From Candidatus Puniceispirillum marinum IMCC1322 (lineage in GTDB: Bacteria; Pseudomonadota; Alphaproteobacteria; Puniceispirillales; Puniceispirillaceae), in assembly GCF_000024465.1 (NCBI RefSeq), contig NC_014010.1:1054001-1118000 (forward strand): a DNA stretch of 64,000 nucleotides, written 5' to 3'. Made by a program: the position numbers and the translations under genes. Below the pieces are notes generated by a model. That model was not told the origin of the DNA. It worked only from the letters and a program-made list of their open reading frames with translations, and made no database searches. Shown here piece after piece: positions 35,044-45,135 of this stretch. Position 1 is the stretch's first letter, and each line of letters starts with the position of its first letter.

Positions 35044-37602
35044 CTAGAAAAATTCCTGTGTCGCCAGTCCATTGTCTGCCCCATTGGTGTTTACGCCACT
35101 TGGCGCATCGATTAACTGACCACCTGGCCGCTGACCCGGTTTAAACACCTCAAGGATGGCTTTTTCATGGGTTGGCAACACCCGTTCACCCGTTTCGGCA
35201 TGTACGGGAATAATAGAAATACCATTCGGACGACGGAACGGTATCACCGGCTTATCGGCAAGTGCCTTGACCATGAAATTGCCAAAGATGGGGACTGCCA
35301 CTGTCGAACCTGTTTCCCGTTTGCCAAGCGGGCGCGGCTTGTCATAGCCAACAAATACGCCCACCACCATATCCGGCGCAAAGCCAATGAACCAGCCATT
35401 CGTATTGTCATTGGTGGTTCCTGTCTTGCCAGCAAGCACAAGATCAAGCCGTGATAATAAACGACCTGTTCCACGCTGAATAACACCTTCAAGCATCGAT
35501 ACCATCTGGAATGCCGACGCTGGCGAGGTTAATTGTGATCGCGTGTCAGGCAGATCGGGAATAGGTTGATTATCCCATAAAGCGTTTTCACAGCCATCAC
35601 ATTGCCGTTCATCATGCCGGTAAATGGTTTTACCATGCCGATCCTGGATCCTGTCGATCAGACTTGGCGTGACCTGCTTGCCGCCATTGACCAGCATGCC
35701 ATAGGCCGAGGTCAGCCGCATCAGATTGGTCTCCCCCGCGCCAAGCGACATCGACAGTAACGGCGGCAAATTGTCATTAATCCCGAAACGGCGCGCATAG
35801 TCCTGAATCTCGGGCATGCCCAGCTTCATCGCCAGACGCGCGGTCATCAGGTTGCGCGACTTTTCAATGCCAACGCGCATGATCGACGGACCATAAAACC
35901 GCTTGGTATAGTTAGCCGGCTTCCATTTCGGCTTGCCAACACCCTGATCGACGACTAGCGGCGCATCTAGAATACGGGTCGTTGGCGCATAGCCATTATC
36001 GAGGGCTGCTAGATAGACAAAGGGCTTGAATGCCGAACCAGGCTGGCGCATCGCCTGAACCGCCCGGTTAAATTCGGAATCAGCATAATTATACCCACCA
36101 CTCATTGCCAATAGCCGGCCTGTATGCGGATCCATCACCACAATCGCGCCTTCCACCGCTGGCCGCTGGCCAAGGGCATAATGATGCGCTTCGGGTTTAA
36201 ATCCATCACGGATCAGATCAGGCGTTTCTGACGGTGGCTGGACAATGACAATATCGCCTGCCGAAATAGCATCGCGCAGATCCTTTAGCGGTTGCGGGCG
36301 CACCCCGTCATCGTCGCGCGGCGGATAGGCCCAGAAAGCCAGCTTGAACGGAATTGTCGCGGCTTTGCCATTTACATAAATCTGGGCTTCACGGCGCGCT
36401 ACATCGGTAACTAGGGCGGCATAATGTTTTGGGCGTAGCTGTTTCTGATAGCGCGCCAAGGTCGCGGCAACATCCTCGCCAGCTTCAAGACGGCCAAGCG
36501 GCCCGCGCCAACCCTGACGACGATCAAGCGCTTCAAGGCCACGTTCCAGCGCGGTATCGGCAAGCGATTGCAAATTAGGATCAAGGGTCGTGCGAATTGA
36601 TAGCCCCCCTCCATAAAGTGCATCTTCACCATAATTTTTCATGATCTGACGGCGCACAGACTCGGTGAAATAGGGCGCATCAGCGCCATCAGCACCTGTA
36701 TCCGGCACAATCACCAGCGGTTTGCTTTTGGCCGCTTCGGCCTGTTCAACCGAAATATAGCCATTTTCCTGCATCTGGTTCAGCACCCAGTTACGCCGGA
36801 TGACCGCCGCCTTGGTTTTGCGGATCGGATGATAATTGCTAGGCGCCTTTGGCAAGGCCGCAAGATAGGCCATTTCATCCAGATCAAGCTGGTTCAGCGC
36901 CTTGTCAAAATAGTTAAGCGCAGCCGCCGCCACGCCATAACTGCCCATGCCAAGATAGATTTCATTCAGATATAGCGCCAGAATCTGATCTTTGGTAAAG
37001 GCGCGCTCCATGCGCAATGACAGTATCGCTTCCTTGATTTTACGGTCGATTGACACTTCATTGGTCAATAGAAAATTCTTTGTTACCTGCTGGGTAATGG
37101 TCGAAGCCCCGATCAGGCGTTTTCCACGTCCATAATTGACAACATTTGTCGCCATTGCCCGCGTCAGGGCTTTCACATCAAGGCCAAAATGGCTGTAAAA
37201 GGCTTTGTCTTCGGCAGATATAAACGCATGAATGAGCTGCGGCGGTATCGCATCAATAGGCACAAAAAGTCGCTTTTCATTGGCATATTCAGCCAGTAGC
37301 GCGCCATTACCAGCATGAATGCGGGTCACCACAGGCGGTTCATATTGTGCCAGCTGGCGATAATCTGGAAGCCCTTTTCCATATGTCCAGAAAACCCACA
37401 GCACAGCCCCAACGCCAATAACACCGACGATAATTATTAATGAAATAATGATTGAGAATGCTTTTGCCATACCGCGAATGATAGACCATGAATTAGGCGA
37501 TGATATGGCATGCCTTACTGGTGGCGCATATCCATCACCAGCGTCATATCCGGTGCTGTCATCATTATTATTTTGCGTATTATCAGACACGGAACTGGTC
37601 AC
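35044..37602 (-). CDS. mrcA: penicillin-binding protein 1A (bifunctional)
   Basis: 852 residues. A short cytoplasmic N-terminus and a membrane anchor (about 48-70) precede the glycosyltransferase domain (ISAEDKAFYSHFGLD, ASTITQQVTKNFLL, KIKEAILSLRMERAFTKDQILALYLNEIYLG). The transpeptidase domain has S-x-x-K in QPGSAFKPF, and KTGTTNDN. Between them lies an OB-like insertion, as in the MrcA family. It polymerises and cross-links peptidoglycan. It is followed on the same strand by a wall amidase gene upstream. Confidence 0.95.
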   Translation of the reverse strand: MTSSVSDNTQNNNDDSTGYDAGDGYAPPVRHAISSPNSWSIIRGMAKAFSIIISLIIIVGVIGVGAVLWVFWTYGKGLPDYRQLAQYEPPVVTRIHAGNGALLAEYANEKRLFVPIDAIPPQLIHAFISAEDKAFYSHFGLDVKALTRAMATNVVNYGRGKRLIGASTITQQVTKNFLLTNEVSIDRKIKEAILSLRMERAFTKDQILALYLNEIYLGMGSYGVAAAALNYFDKALNQLDLDEMAYLAALPKAPSNYHPIRKTKAAVIRRNWVLNQMQENGYISVEQAEAAKSKPLVIVPDTGADGADAPYFTESVRRQIMKNYGEDALYGGGLSIRTTLDPNLQSLADTALERGLEALDRRQGWRGPLGRLEAGEDVAATLARYQKQLRPKHYAALVTDVARREAQIYVNGKAATIPFKLAFWAYPPRDDDGVRPQPLKDLRDAISAGDIVIVQPPSETPDLIRDGFKPEAHHYALGQRPAVEGAIVVMDPHTGRLLAMSGGYNYADSEFNRAVQAMRQPGSAFKPFVYLAALDNGYAPTTRILDAPLVVDQGVGKPKWKPANYTKRFYGPSIMRVGIEKSRNLMTARLAMKLGMPEIQDYARRFGINDNLPPLLSMSLGAGETNLMRLTSAYGMLVNGGKQVTPSLIDRIQDRHGKTIYRHDERQCDGCENALWDNQPIPDLPDTRSQLTSPASAFQMVSMLEGVIQRGTGRLLSRLDLVLAGKTGTTNDNTNGWFIGFAPDMVVGVFVGYDKPRPLGKRETGSTVAVPIFGNFMVKALADKPVIPFRRPNGISIIPVHAETGERVLPTHEKAILEVFKPGQRPGGQLIDAPSGVNTNGADNGLATQEFF

Positions 37603-37705
37603 AATTTTCTTGAAATTTACACACTGATTTACCCATTAATATCCCGATCATGAGATATGGCCTCAATGATGTCAATTATTCCGCCCCCAGAAGAGAACCA
37701 CTGGC

Positions 37706-39121
37706 TCATTTGGGGCCATGTTTTTGTAAATAGCTAATGATAGCCTTGGTCAGACGCTGGCATAGCAGGCGGCGGTATTTTGCCGACTGCAAGTTCGCCT
37801 CATCCTTGCGATTTGACAGGAACCCCATCTCCACCAGAACCGATGGCATATCAGGTGCCTTTAACACAGCAAAGCCGGCAAAACGATGTCCACGGCGGTC
37901 ACCGCCACGCAAATCACGTATCTGGCTTAGAATATCACTGGCAAAATGTGTTGATTGGTTCATCGACTCGCGCTGAAACATGCGTAATAGCTCACTTGCC
38001 ACATCGGAATCTTCAACCCCCAGGTCAGGGCCACCAATCAAGTCCGCCTTATTTTCCTTACGCGCTAAGGCGGCGGCTTCTTTATCTGATGCGGTTTCCG
38101 ACAAGGTGAATACGGACATGCCATGCGCCGATTTATTCGCCGCTGAGTCCGCATGCAGTGATATGAACAGGTCAGACTTTTTCGCCCGCGCCAGCCTTAT
38201 GCGTTCGCGTAATTTCAAGAACCGGTCATCTTTGCGCGCCAAAATGGCCTTCACACGGCCAGTTGCATTCAATTGCCGCGCCAATTCGATGGCGGCGGCT
38301 AGTGTAATATCCTTTTCCTTTGTCCCTGCCAGCCCGATGGCGCCCGGATCCTTGCCCCCATGGCCAGCATCAATAAAGACAACCCACTTCTTGGGGGGGC
38401 GTTTTGGGACCGCCATGGCAACAATCTGTTCACCAGGGGCGAGCTGACCCGCATTATCTGGCTTGGCCTTGGGCAAGGTCACGGTTCTTTTGATAGGCAC
38501 TGTACTTACGCCATTTGCGGGTGATGTTTCTTTGGCCAGAGCCTTGGCCGCCATGTCCGGACGCGCGGCAAGCGCCCGCGCCGCCAGCGTAAAGGCTGTT
38601 GGGCCATTATCAATCATATCGATAACCAGCCGATGTCCGCCAGCTGTTGGCGGCAACCGAAAGATGCGTTGCGGGGCAGCAGGCGCGGTAAGTTCGATCA
38701 CCAATCTGCCGGTATCAGGCTTTGGCATGCCAAAGCGGTAAGCACGGGCAGGTGGCTTGGACAAAGCCCCTTTACGCGGCAAATTTGATGCCTGCCAGTC
38801 GGTTTGATCAAGATCAACCACCAGCCGGTAGGGCTGTTCCAACAGTAGCATTGACGCTTTTGCCGGATTTTTGGTTTCGATGACAAGCCGCAGACCCTTA
38901 ACCCCATCGATAGATATATCGCCAAGCCGGATGGCGGTGACATTATTCCCGGCCGCATATGCTGGTGACACCAGCACTATGGCAAGCGCGAGAACACCGC
39001 CCAGAACCGATCGCAGAATGGGAATCAGACCGTGCAGATACTGCACGAAACGGCCCAGAAACGGCCTAATAAATGATAATATCGCATGTGATGAACAGAT
39101 TTCAAAATCAGATGCCAGCAT
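37706..39121 (-). CDS. amiC: N-acetylmuramoyl-L-alanine amidase (AmiC type)
   Basis: 471 residues. An N-terminal signal segment (LRSVLGGVLALAIVLVSPAYA) leads to an AMIN domain (AIRLGDISIDGVKGLRLVIETKNPAK) and a C-terminal Amidase_3 domain with zinc ligands in VFIDAGHGGKDPGAIG, LFISLHADSA and VLVEMGFLSN (catalytic Glu). It splits daughter-cell peptidoglycan. The first 30 residues before the signal region are unusual, so the true start may be internal, but no better ATG is evident. Confidence 0.92.
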   Translation of the reverse strand: MLASDFEICSSHAILSFIRPFLGRFVQYLHGLIPILRSVLGGVLALAIVLVSPAYAAGNNVTAIRLGDISIDGVKGLRLVIETKNPAKASMLLLEQPYRLVVDLDQTDWQASNLPRKGALSKPPARAYRFGMPKPDTGRLVIELTAPAAPQRIFRLPPTAGGHRLVIDMIDNGPTAFTLAARALAARPDMAAKALAKETSPANGVSTVPIKRTVTLPKAKPDNAGQLAPGEQIVAMAVPKRPPKKWVVFIDAGHGGKDPGAIGLAGTKEKDITLAAAIELARQLNATGRVKAILARKDDRFLKLRERIRLARAKKSDLFISLHADSAANKSAHGMSVFTLSETASDKEAAALARKENKADLIGGPDLGVEDSDVASELLRMFQRESMNQSTHFASDILSQIRDLRGGDRRGHRFAGFAVLKAPDMPSVLVEMGFLSNRKDEANLQSAKYRRLLCQRLTKAIISYLQKHGPK

Positions 39122-39636
39122 ATATCAAAGGGTCTTTCGCGTTGAAAATCACTATTCTGCCCCACAAGTGAGCATGGGCACAGCTTTTCATATCAAAATA
39201 ACATATCGCAATTAGTCTATATATGTACCCTAAAAACAGCGCGTGATAATTGCCCTATTGGCAAAAACGTTATCACGGGTGTATAACGTATTTAGGTAAG
39301 TATCAATGACGCACTTTGCGCCATATGAAATATACCAAAACAATGAATTTCCGCCACTGGTGGATGACCAGCGCAGTTATGCCAGACCTTCTTCAAGCGT
39401 CCCGCGACTGAAACAGACCGGTCAATCACCAACGGCGTCATGCCTAATAACACAAACTTTGGACTGCATCATGCTAACACCAACAACATCAAAATACTTT
39501 AAAAGAGCCTCTTGCTCGGATGTTGTGCTGTTTGAAGCTGATGATAGCAGTCTGAATCAACATTACCTGCCTTCAACACTCAGATTTTCAAGCCCTAGCG
39601 GGATAACAGTGTCGAACGCCGGGGAAAGACAAACGA
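39122..39636. promoter_or_regulatory. 515-base leader of rne with a compound hairpin
   Basis: The space between amiC and rne contains no convincing gene (a 135-codon frame at 39306 overlaps rne and lacks motifs). A hairpin at 39242-39277 is nested: CGTGATAA pairs with TTATCACG, and inside it TTGCC pairs with GGCAA. RNase E genes often have a long, structured 5' leader used for autoregulation; whether this DNA is transcribed as part of that leader cannot be seen. Confidence 0.45.
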
Positions 39637-42177
39637 ATGACCAAGCGCCTATTGATAGATGCACGACAATCCGAAGAAACGCGGGTTGTGCTTCTAAGTG
39701 GAACACGCATTGAAGATTTTGACTATGAGACCGAAAATCGCAAGCAACTAAAAGGCAATGTATATCTGGCACGTGTAACGCGTGTTGAACCGTCCTTGCA
39801 GGCGGCCTTTGTCGAATATGGCGGCAACCGCCAAGGTTTTCTTGCCTTTAGCGAAATCCATCCGGACTATTACCGCATCCCCATCGAAGATCGTGAAGCC
39901 TTGCTGGCGGCCGATAAAGCCGAAGCACAAGATGAGGATAACGAGAAAGACGCCGAAGACGGTCTGGAAACTGTTGGTGGCGGCGATGGTGACGAAGATG
40001 ATATCCGTCCAGCACGTAAAGTCCGCAAATATAAAATTCAGGAAGTCATTTCCCGCAAGCAAATCATGCTTGTTCAGGTTGTAAAGGAAGAACGTGGCAA
40101 CAAAGGCGCAGCGCTGACCACCTATCTGTCTCTTGCAGGACGGTATTGTGTGCTGATGCCAAATAACAGCCGCGGTGGCGGTGTTAGCCGCAAAATCACT
40201 AATGTTGCTGATCGCAAACGGCTAAAGACTGTTGTTGGTGGGCTGGATATTCCCGATGGTATGGCGGTGATTGTCCGTACCGCCGGCTCCAAGCGCACCA
40301 AAACCGAAATTGCCCGTGATTACGCCTATCTCTCCAAATTATGGAATGATATTCGCGAGCGTACGCTTGAGTCCCAAGCCCCCTGCATCATTCATGAAGA
40401 AGGCAATCTGATCAAACGATCAATCCGTGATATCTATACCAGCGAAGTCGAAGAAATTCTGGTTGAAGGTGAAGAGGCCTATAAAGCCGCACGCAATCAC
40501 ATCAAAATGCTGATTCCAAGCCATGTGAAAAAGGTCAAGAAGCACGAAGATGCGATCCCACTATTTCAGCATTATCGCGTCGAAAGCCAGATGGACACGA
40601 TCCATAGCCCGCAGGTAACGCTGAAATCAGGTGGTTATCTTGTGATCAATCAGACCGAAGCATTGGTGGCTGTCGATGTCAATTCGGGGCGGTCAACACG
40701 CGAACGTAATATCGAAGAAACCGCCCTCAAAACCAATCTTGAAGCGGCTGATGAGTTGGCCCGCCAGTTACGCTTGCGTGATCTGTCAGGACTTATTGTC
40801 GTCGATTTCATCGATATGGAAGAAAATCGCAATCAAAATGCGGTTGAACGCCGTATGAAGGACGCCATGCGCAATGACCGGGCGCGGATCCAGATAGGCT
40901 CTATAAGCCATTTCGGACTGCTCGAAATGTCACGCCAGCGTCTGCGTCTCAGTATTAATGAATCAACCAGTGATCTATGCCCGCATTGTGAAGGCACTGG
41001 ACGGGTTCGTTCGGTTGATACAGCCGCCTTGCAAACATTACGCTCGATTGAGGATGAAGCGCAGAAAGGCAAAATGGACGAAATGCACATTACCGTGCAT
41101 CGGGACATTGCCCTGTTTATCCTCAATCATAAGCGCGATGCGCTGGCCGAATTGGAAAGCCGTTACGGCATTACCATTATGCTGTTGTCAGATGACACAT
41201 TGATCTCGCCAGAATATCGGATCGAACGCGTCGGATGGCAAGGCAAAGCCCCGCAACAGCAAAACCGTCGGTCGCCAAAACCAGCCAATAATAATAACAA
41301 TAATAATAGTAATAGTAATCGCGCCGATAACAAAGACGCCAAAAATGATAATGCTAGCGATACAGCGGACGCGTCAGATTCAGATGATGACGCACAGACG
41401 GCTAGTGAGGCTGGTGACAATGACGCCACGTCAGATGAAGATCAACCAAAACGGCGGCGGCGTGGACGTCGTGGTGGCAGGCGGCGGCGGCGGCGCAACG
41501 GCAATGAAAATGGCACGAATGCCGAAAATGAAGGCCAGACCGCAACATCGGACGCTGGAAGCGATAATGTAGCATCTGCCGAAGCCGCTACTGATGCCGT
41601 TAGCACTGCCGACGAAGCGCCTGCCAAGAAAAGCCGCGGACGGGGACGTAAAGCCACATCGGTGGCTACCGAAGCAGCATCAGCTGAAACGGCAGAAGCC
41701 CAAAGCAACGATAACGCTGATACAACTGCCAGCGATACTGAAGGTGAGACTAAGCCAAAGCGTCAGGCACGTAAAAAAGCTGCGCCAAAGGCAAAGGCTG
41801 ATATTGATGTAACAGCCGCAGATGATGCACCTGCCAAAGCCGCGCCAAAGAAAGCTGCAACCAAGAAAACCGCGCCGAAGAAAGCAACAAAAGCATCGAA
41901 GAAAGCCAGTGCGGCTGATGCCGATGCTGTTAGCGAGACCAAAGTTGTGGCAAAGAAAAAGCCCCGCACAGCGGCCGCCAAGAAAGGCACGACAAAGGCC
42001 GCCAGCAAGGCCGCCGCGTCAGCTGACGCAGCCACAGCTATCAGCAATGGTTCCGATCATGAGGCTACCGCCGCAGATGCACGGGCACCGATCAGCTCAG
42101 CACCGCAGGATGTGGTCGATGTTGATGGAGACAAGCCAGCTGGCAAAACCCGCCGCGGCTGGTGGTCACGCGGCTAG
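39637..42177 (+). CDS. rne: ribonuclease E
   Basis: 846 residues. The catalytic N-terminus has the S1 domain with an acidic insertion (KAEAQDEDNEKDAEDG...GDGDEDD), the RNase E 5' sensor and DNase-I-like fold (VAVDVNSGRST, IVVDFIDMEENR), and the Zn-link C-x2-C (DLCPHCEG). After residue 530 comes an arginine-rich RNA-binding patch (RRRRGRRGGRRRRRRNGN) and a long Lys/Ala-rich, disordered tail, the scaffold for degradosome partners. A poly-Asn tract lies at the domain border. It initiates mRNA decay and rRNA/tRNA processing. Confidence 0.94.
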   Translation: MTKRLLIDARQSEETRVVLLSGTRIEDFDYETENRKQLKGNVYLARVTRVEPSLQAAFVEYGGNRQGFLAFSEIHPDYYRIPIEDREALLAADKAEAQDEDNEKDAEDGLETVGGGDGDEDDIRPARKVRKYKIQEVISRKQIMLVQVVKEERGNKGAALTTYLSLAGRYCVLMPNNSRGGGVSRKITNVADRKRLKTVVGGLDIPDGMAVIVRTAGSKRTKTEIARDYAYLSKLWNDIRERTLESQAPCIIHEEGNLIKRSIRDIYTSEVEEILVEGEEAYKAARNHIKMLIPSHVKKVKKHEDAIPLFQHYRVESQMDTIHSPQVTLKSGGYLVINQTEALVAVDVNSGRSTRERNIEETALKTNLEAADELARQLRLRDLSGLIVVDFIDMEENRNQNAVERRMKDAMRNDRARIQIGSISHFGLLEMSRQRLRLSINESTSDLCPHCEGTGRVRSVDTAALQTLRSIEDEAQKGKMDEMHITVHRDIALFILNHKRDALAELESRYGITIMLLSDDTLISPEYRIERVGWQGKAPQQQNRRSPKPANNNNNNNSNSNRADNKDAKNDNASDTADASDSDDDAQTASEAGDNDATSDEDQPKRRRRGRRGGRRRRRRNGNENGTNAENEGQTATSDAGSDNVASAEAATDAVSTADEAPAKKSRGRGRKATSVATEAASAETAEAQSNDNADTTASDTEGETKPKRQARKKAAPKAKADIDVTAADDAPAKAAPKKAATKKTAPKKATKASKKASAADADAVSETKVVAKKKPRTAAAKKGTTKAASKAAASADAATAISNGSDHEATAADARAPISSAPQDVVDVDGDKPAGKTRRGWWSRG

Positions 42178-42193
42178 TATCGGATAAGATTTT

Positions 42194-42226
42194 AAACGCC
42201 GCTGGCTCATGCTGGCGGCGTTTTTG
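42194..42226. terminator. bidirectional rho-independent terminator (rne / aminotransferase)
   Basis: The stem AACGCCGC...GCGGCGTT, loop around GGCTCATGCTGG, is followed by TTTTT on + and preceded by AAA on the other strand. It lies between the convergent rne and aminotransferase genes and can serve both. Confidence 0.75.
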
Positions 42227-42241
42227 GTATATTGGATAGCC

Positions 42242-43411
42242 CTATGCGGTTTTGGCCAGACGCGGAAGCCAGTCATTGATCCGCTGGCAGGCATTACGGA
42301 TATCATCAGTGCTACCGGCATAGGATAAGCGCAGGAATTTCTGCCCCTCATCGGGATCAAAATCGACCCCCGCCGTACAAGCAACGCCTGTGTCTTCAAG
42401 CAGACGATTGGCAAAGACAATCGAGTCAGACGTGAGGGCGCTGATATCAGCATAGAGATAGAATGCCCCATCAGAGGGTGCCGCATTCCCCAGAAATTCC
42501 GGGGGCAATTGACGCAGAAGAATATCGCGATTTTCCTGATAACGTTCAATATGCCCGTTCAGCTCGTCATAGCAATCAAACGCCGCTTGCGCGCCATGCT
42601 GATTCAGCGTTGTAGCCGAAATATAGAGATTCTGGGCTAGCCGTTCGGCGGTTTCGCGTAAATCGTCAGGCAGAATCATCCAGCCCAGCCGCCAGCCTGT
42701 CATGCAGAAATATTTGGAAAATGAATTAATGATGATGGCGTTCTTATTATGCACGAATGCCGAGGTGCTTGGCCCTTTAAAAGACAGCCCATGATAAATT
42801 TCGTCCATAATCAGACGTACCTGATGCTTATCGCACCAGGCGCAGACCGCTTTGATCTCGGCATCGCTCATCACCACACCTGTTGGGTTGGCTGGGCTGG
42901 CCAAAAGTAGCCCATCAGGCAGATCACCTGTTTCGGCAAGCGCATCAAGATCAGCAATCCAGTTCTGTTCTGCCCGCGCTGGCAGTAAAACAGGCTCCAA
43001 TCCCAGTGAAATCATGATATTGCGATAGGCAGGATAGCCCGGTGTGGTGATGGCAATCTTGTCACCGCGATCAAACGCCGACAGGAACGCAATCACAAAC
43101 CCCATCGATGATCCGGGTGTTATCGCAATATTTTCCCAGTCTGGACGTGCGCCATACCAATCTTGATAATGCGCCGCGATACGCTGACGCAGGATCTTCT
43201 GACCAAAGGCAACCGAATAACCATGCGAAGATAGTGTGGATAGTGACCTTGTCAGAGCGTCACAAACCGCGACCGGCGCAGGCGTCGAGGGCTGTCCCAC
43301 CTCCAGATGAAGCACATCATGACCGGCGGCTTCCATGGTTTGGGTACGTTGCATCATGGACATGGCCAGAAAAGGGGGCAGCTGATTGCTGGTTGTTGAT
43401 TTCAGTGTCAT
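42242..43411 (-). CDS. class I/II aminotransferase (PLP)
   Basis: 389 residues. Aspartate-aminotransferase fold: N-terminal HDVLHLEVGQPSTPAP, ASPANPTGVVMSD, DEIYHGLSF and the Schiff-base Lys in NSFSKYFCMTGWRLGW. The C-terminal RLSYAGSTDDI contains the substrate-carboxylate Arg. It belongs to the AAT I branch; the amino acid used cannot be read off. It is divergent from the M48 gene and convergent with rne. Confidence 0.88.
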   Translation of the reverse strand: MTLKSTTSNQLPPFLAMSMMQRTQTMEAAGHDVLHLEVGQPSTPAPVAVCDALTRSLSTLSSHGYSVAFGQKILRQRIAAHYQDWYGARPDWENIAITPGSSMGFVIAFLSAFDRGDKIAITTPGYPAYRNIMISLGLEPVLLPARAEQNWIADLDALAETGDLPDGLLLASPANPTGVVMSDAEIKAVCAWCDKHQVRLIMDEIYHGLSFKGPSTSAFVHNKNAIIINSFSKYFCMTGWRLGWMILPDDLRETAERLAQNLYISATTLNQHGAQAAFDCYDELNGHIERYQENRDILLRQLPPEFLGNAAPSDGAFYLYADISALTSDSIVFANRLLEDTGVACTAGVDFDPDEGQKFLRLSYAGSTDDIRNACQRINDWLPRLAKTA

Positions 43412-43659
43412 TGATTTTCTTTGAATATCTCTGCTTTAAGCAATTAAAATTAATTTTACATAAGATTTAAGACATAAAATTGTGTTTGTGGTGTCATATC
43501 TAGCCCTAAATGATTTTTTATGCAAACTTTAAGCCAGTTTCAGAAGGGATTATTTTTGCCACATATTTAGATGATGATGCTTTTAAACATTGATCGACTT
43601 AATACTGTATCATTATTTTGCAAAATCGCATTACCGCAGGACATAACAGGCACTATTTC

Positions 43660-45054
43660 ATGCAGCGCGTAGAGACATTGATAACGAACAGATCCACCGC
43701 GACAGACCCCATTACGCGGCGTTTGCTTATGGTTCGGTCAATCACGATCATCACCGCGATGCTGTTGTGTCTGATCACCAGCATCACATCGGCTAACGCC
43801 TATCTTATTCGGGACACCGAGCTGGAAGCGGGACTCGAAGACATCATAAGCCCACTTGCCATAGCCGCTGGATTTAAAGCTGATGAGATCAAGGTGCGTG
43901 TTGTCATTGCCCCCGAATTTAATGCGTTTGTTGCGGGGGGACGAACGGTTTACATAAATTCTGGGCTTATTTTGAAAGCCAAAAGCCCGGACGAGGTTAT
44001 TGGCGTTCTAGCACATGAGCTTGGCCATATCGTCGCGGGGCATGTGCCGCGCCGTGGAGAGGCGATGGCCGACGCCAAGGCGGCTTCGGCTCTGGCCGCT
44101 TTGGCGGCAATCGCGCTGGCGGCTGGCACCGGATCAAATGATGCCGCCGTTGGTGTGATGATTGGCGGTCAGGATCGGGCACAACGCAATTTGCTGGCCT
44201 CGGTGCGCCGTGATGAGTCGGTTGCTGATGAGTTAGGCTTGCAGATTCTGGATGATGCCGGATACTCGGCTTTGGGATTGCGTGACATGATGCAGCGCAT
44301 GGCCAGCCAGCGCGCTTTGCCTGAAAGCCGTCAATCCTCTTATTACACGACGCATCCGGGCGCCGAAACACGGCTCACCACATATCAGGATCACGTCAAT
44401 CAATCAGCGGTCAGTGATAATATCCTGCCAGGGCGAATAAACCGGCTGATGGCTCGCCTTGCCGCAAAAATGCGCGCCTGGACTGAAAACCCGCAAGATG
44501 TGTTGCGCTATGAAGAACCCGATCCGGTCAATACCCGCTATGGCCATGCGATCGCATCCTATCGGCGCGGTGATCTGGGTACAGCCCTGAATGACATTGA
44601 CGCGCTGATCGCAGGCGCGCCAGACGATGCCTTTTTTTACGAATTTCGCGGCGATATATTATTGTCAATGGGGCGTGCCAGCGATGCCGCCAGCGCCTAT
44701 GAAACAGCCGTAGCCGCGCGCCCCGACAGCCCGCAAATCCTTTTGAATCTGGGGCGTGCCCTGATTGCAACCAACCAGAAACCCCGACTTGAGCGCGCTA
44801 TTGAAGCCATCGAAAAAGCTGCCAGCCATGAACCGGAATGGGCTTTTGTGCGGCGACAGCTTGCGATTGCCTATGGCCGGTCGGGGCGAATTTCCTATGC
44901 TGATATGAGCCTAGCTGAAGAAGCCTTGCTGACTGGCGACACCAACCGCGCCGTACATTTGTCAAAACGGGTTCTGGCCCGCAAGGATCTCGACAATATC
45001 ATCCGAAACCGTGCCAATGACATTTTGTTTCGCTATGGCACCAAAGACCCATGA
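43660..45054 (+). CDS. M48-family metalloprotease with TPR repeats (BepA-like)
   Basis: 464 residues from ATG at 43660; ATG at 43729 would start directly at the signal peptide (ITIITAMLLCLITSITSANA). The zinc site is HELGHIVAGH with the third ligand E in RRDESVADELG. The C-terminal half has TPR-like helices (FYEFRGDILLSMGRASDAASAYETAVAARPDSP). BepA/YfgC-type proteins work in the periplasm on outer-membrane protein assembly quality control. A DsbA-like gene follows 81 bases downstream. Confidence 0.88.
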   Translation: MQRVETLITNRSTATDPITRRLLMVRSITIITAMLLCLITSITSANAYLIRDTELEAGLEDIISPLAIAAGFKADEIKVRVVIAPEFNAFVAGGRTVYINSGLILKAKSPDEVIGVLAHELGHIVAGHVPRRGEAMADAKAASALAALAAIALAAGTGSNDAAVGVMIGGQDRAQRNLLASVRRDESVADELGLQILDDAGYSALGLRDMMQRMASQRALPESRQSSYYTTHPGAETRLTTYQDHVNQSAVSDNILPGRINRLMARLAAKMRAWTENPQDVLRYEEPDPVNTRYGHAIASYRRGDLGTALNDIDALIAGAPDDAFFYEFRGDILLSMGRASDAASAYETAVAARPDSPQILLNLGRALIATNQKPRLERAIEAIEKAASHEPEWAFVRRQLAIAYGRSGRISYADMSLAEEALLTGDTNRAVHLSKRVLARKDLDNIIRNRANDILFRYGTKDP

Positions 45055-45135
45055 TAACGGTTCACTTATATCACACCTTGTTGTAAGCAGATGCGTCTCA
45101 GCATTGCTATGGCACAATTTTCGCAGGAGCCTTGA

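Noticed and set aside
39306-39713. 135-codon frame in the rne leader
   Set aside because: Runs into rne in another frame, no motif and poor start; treated as leader.
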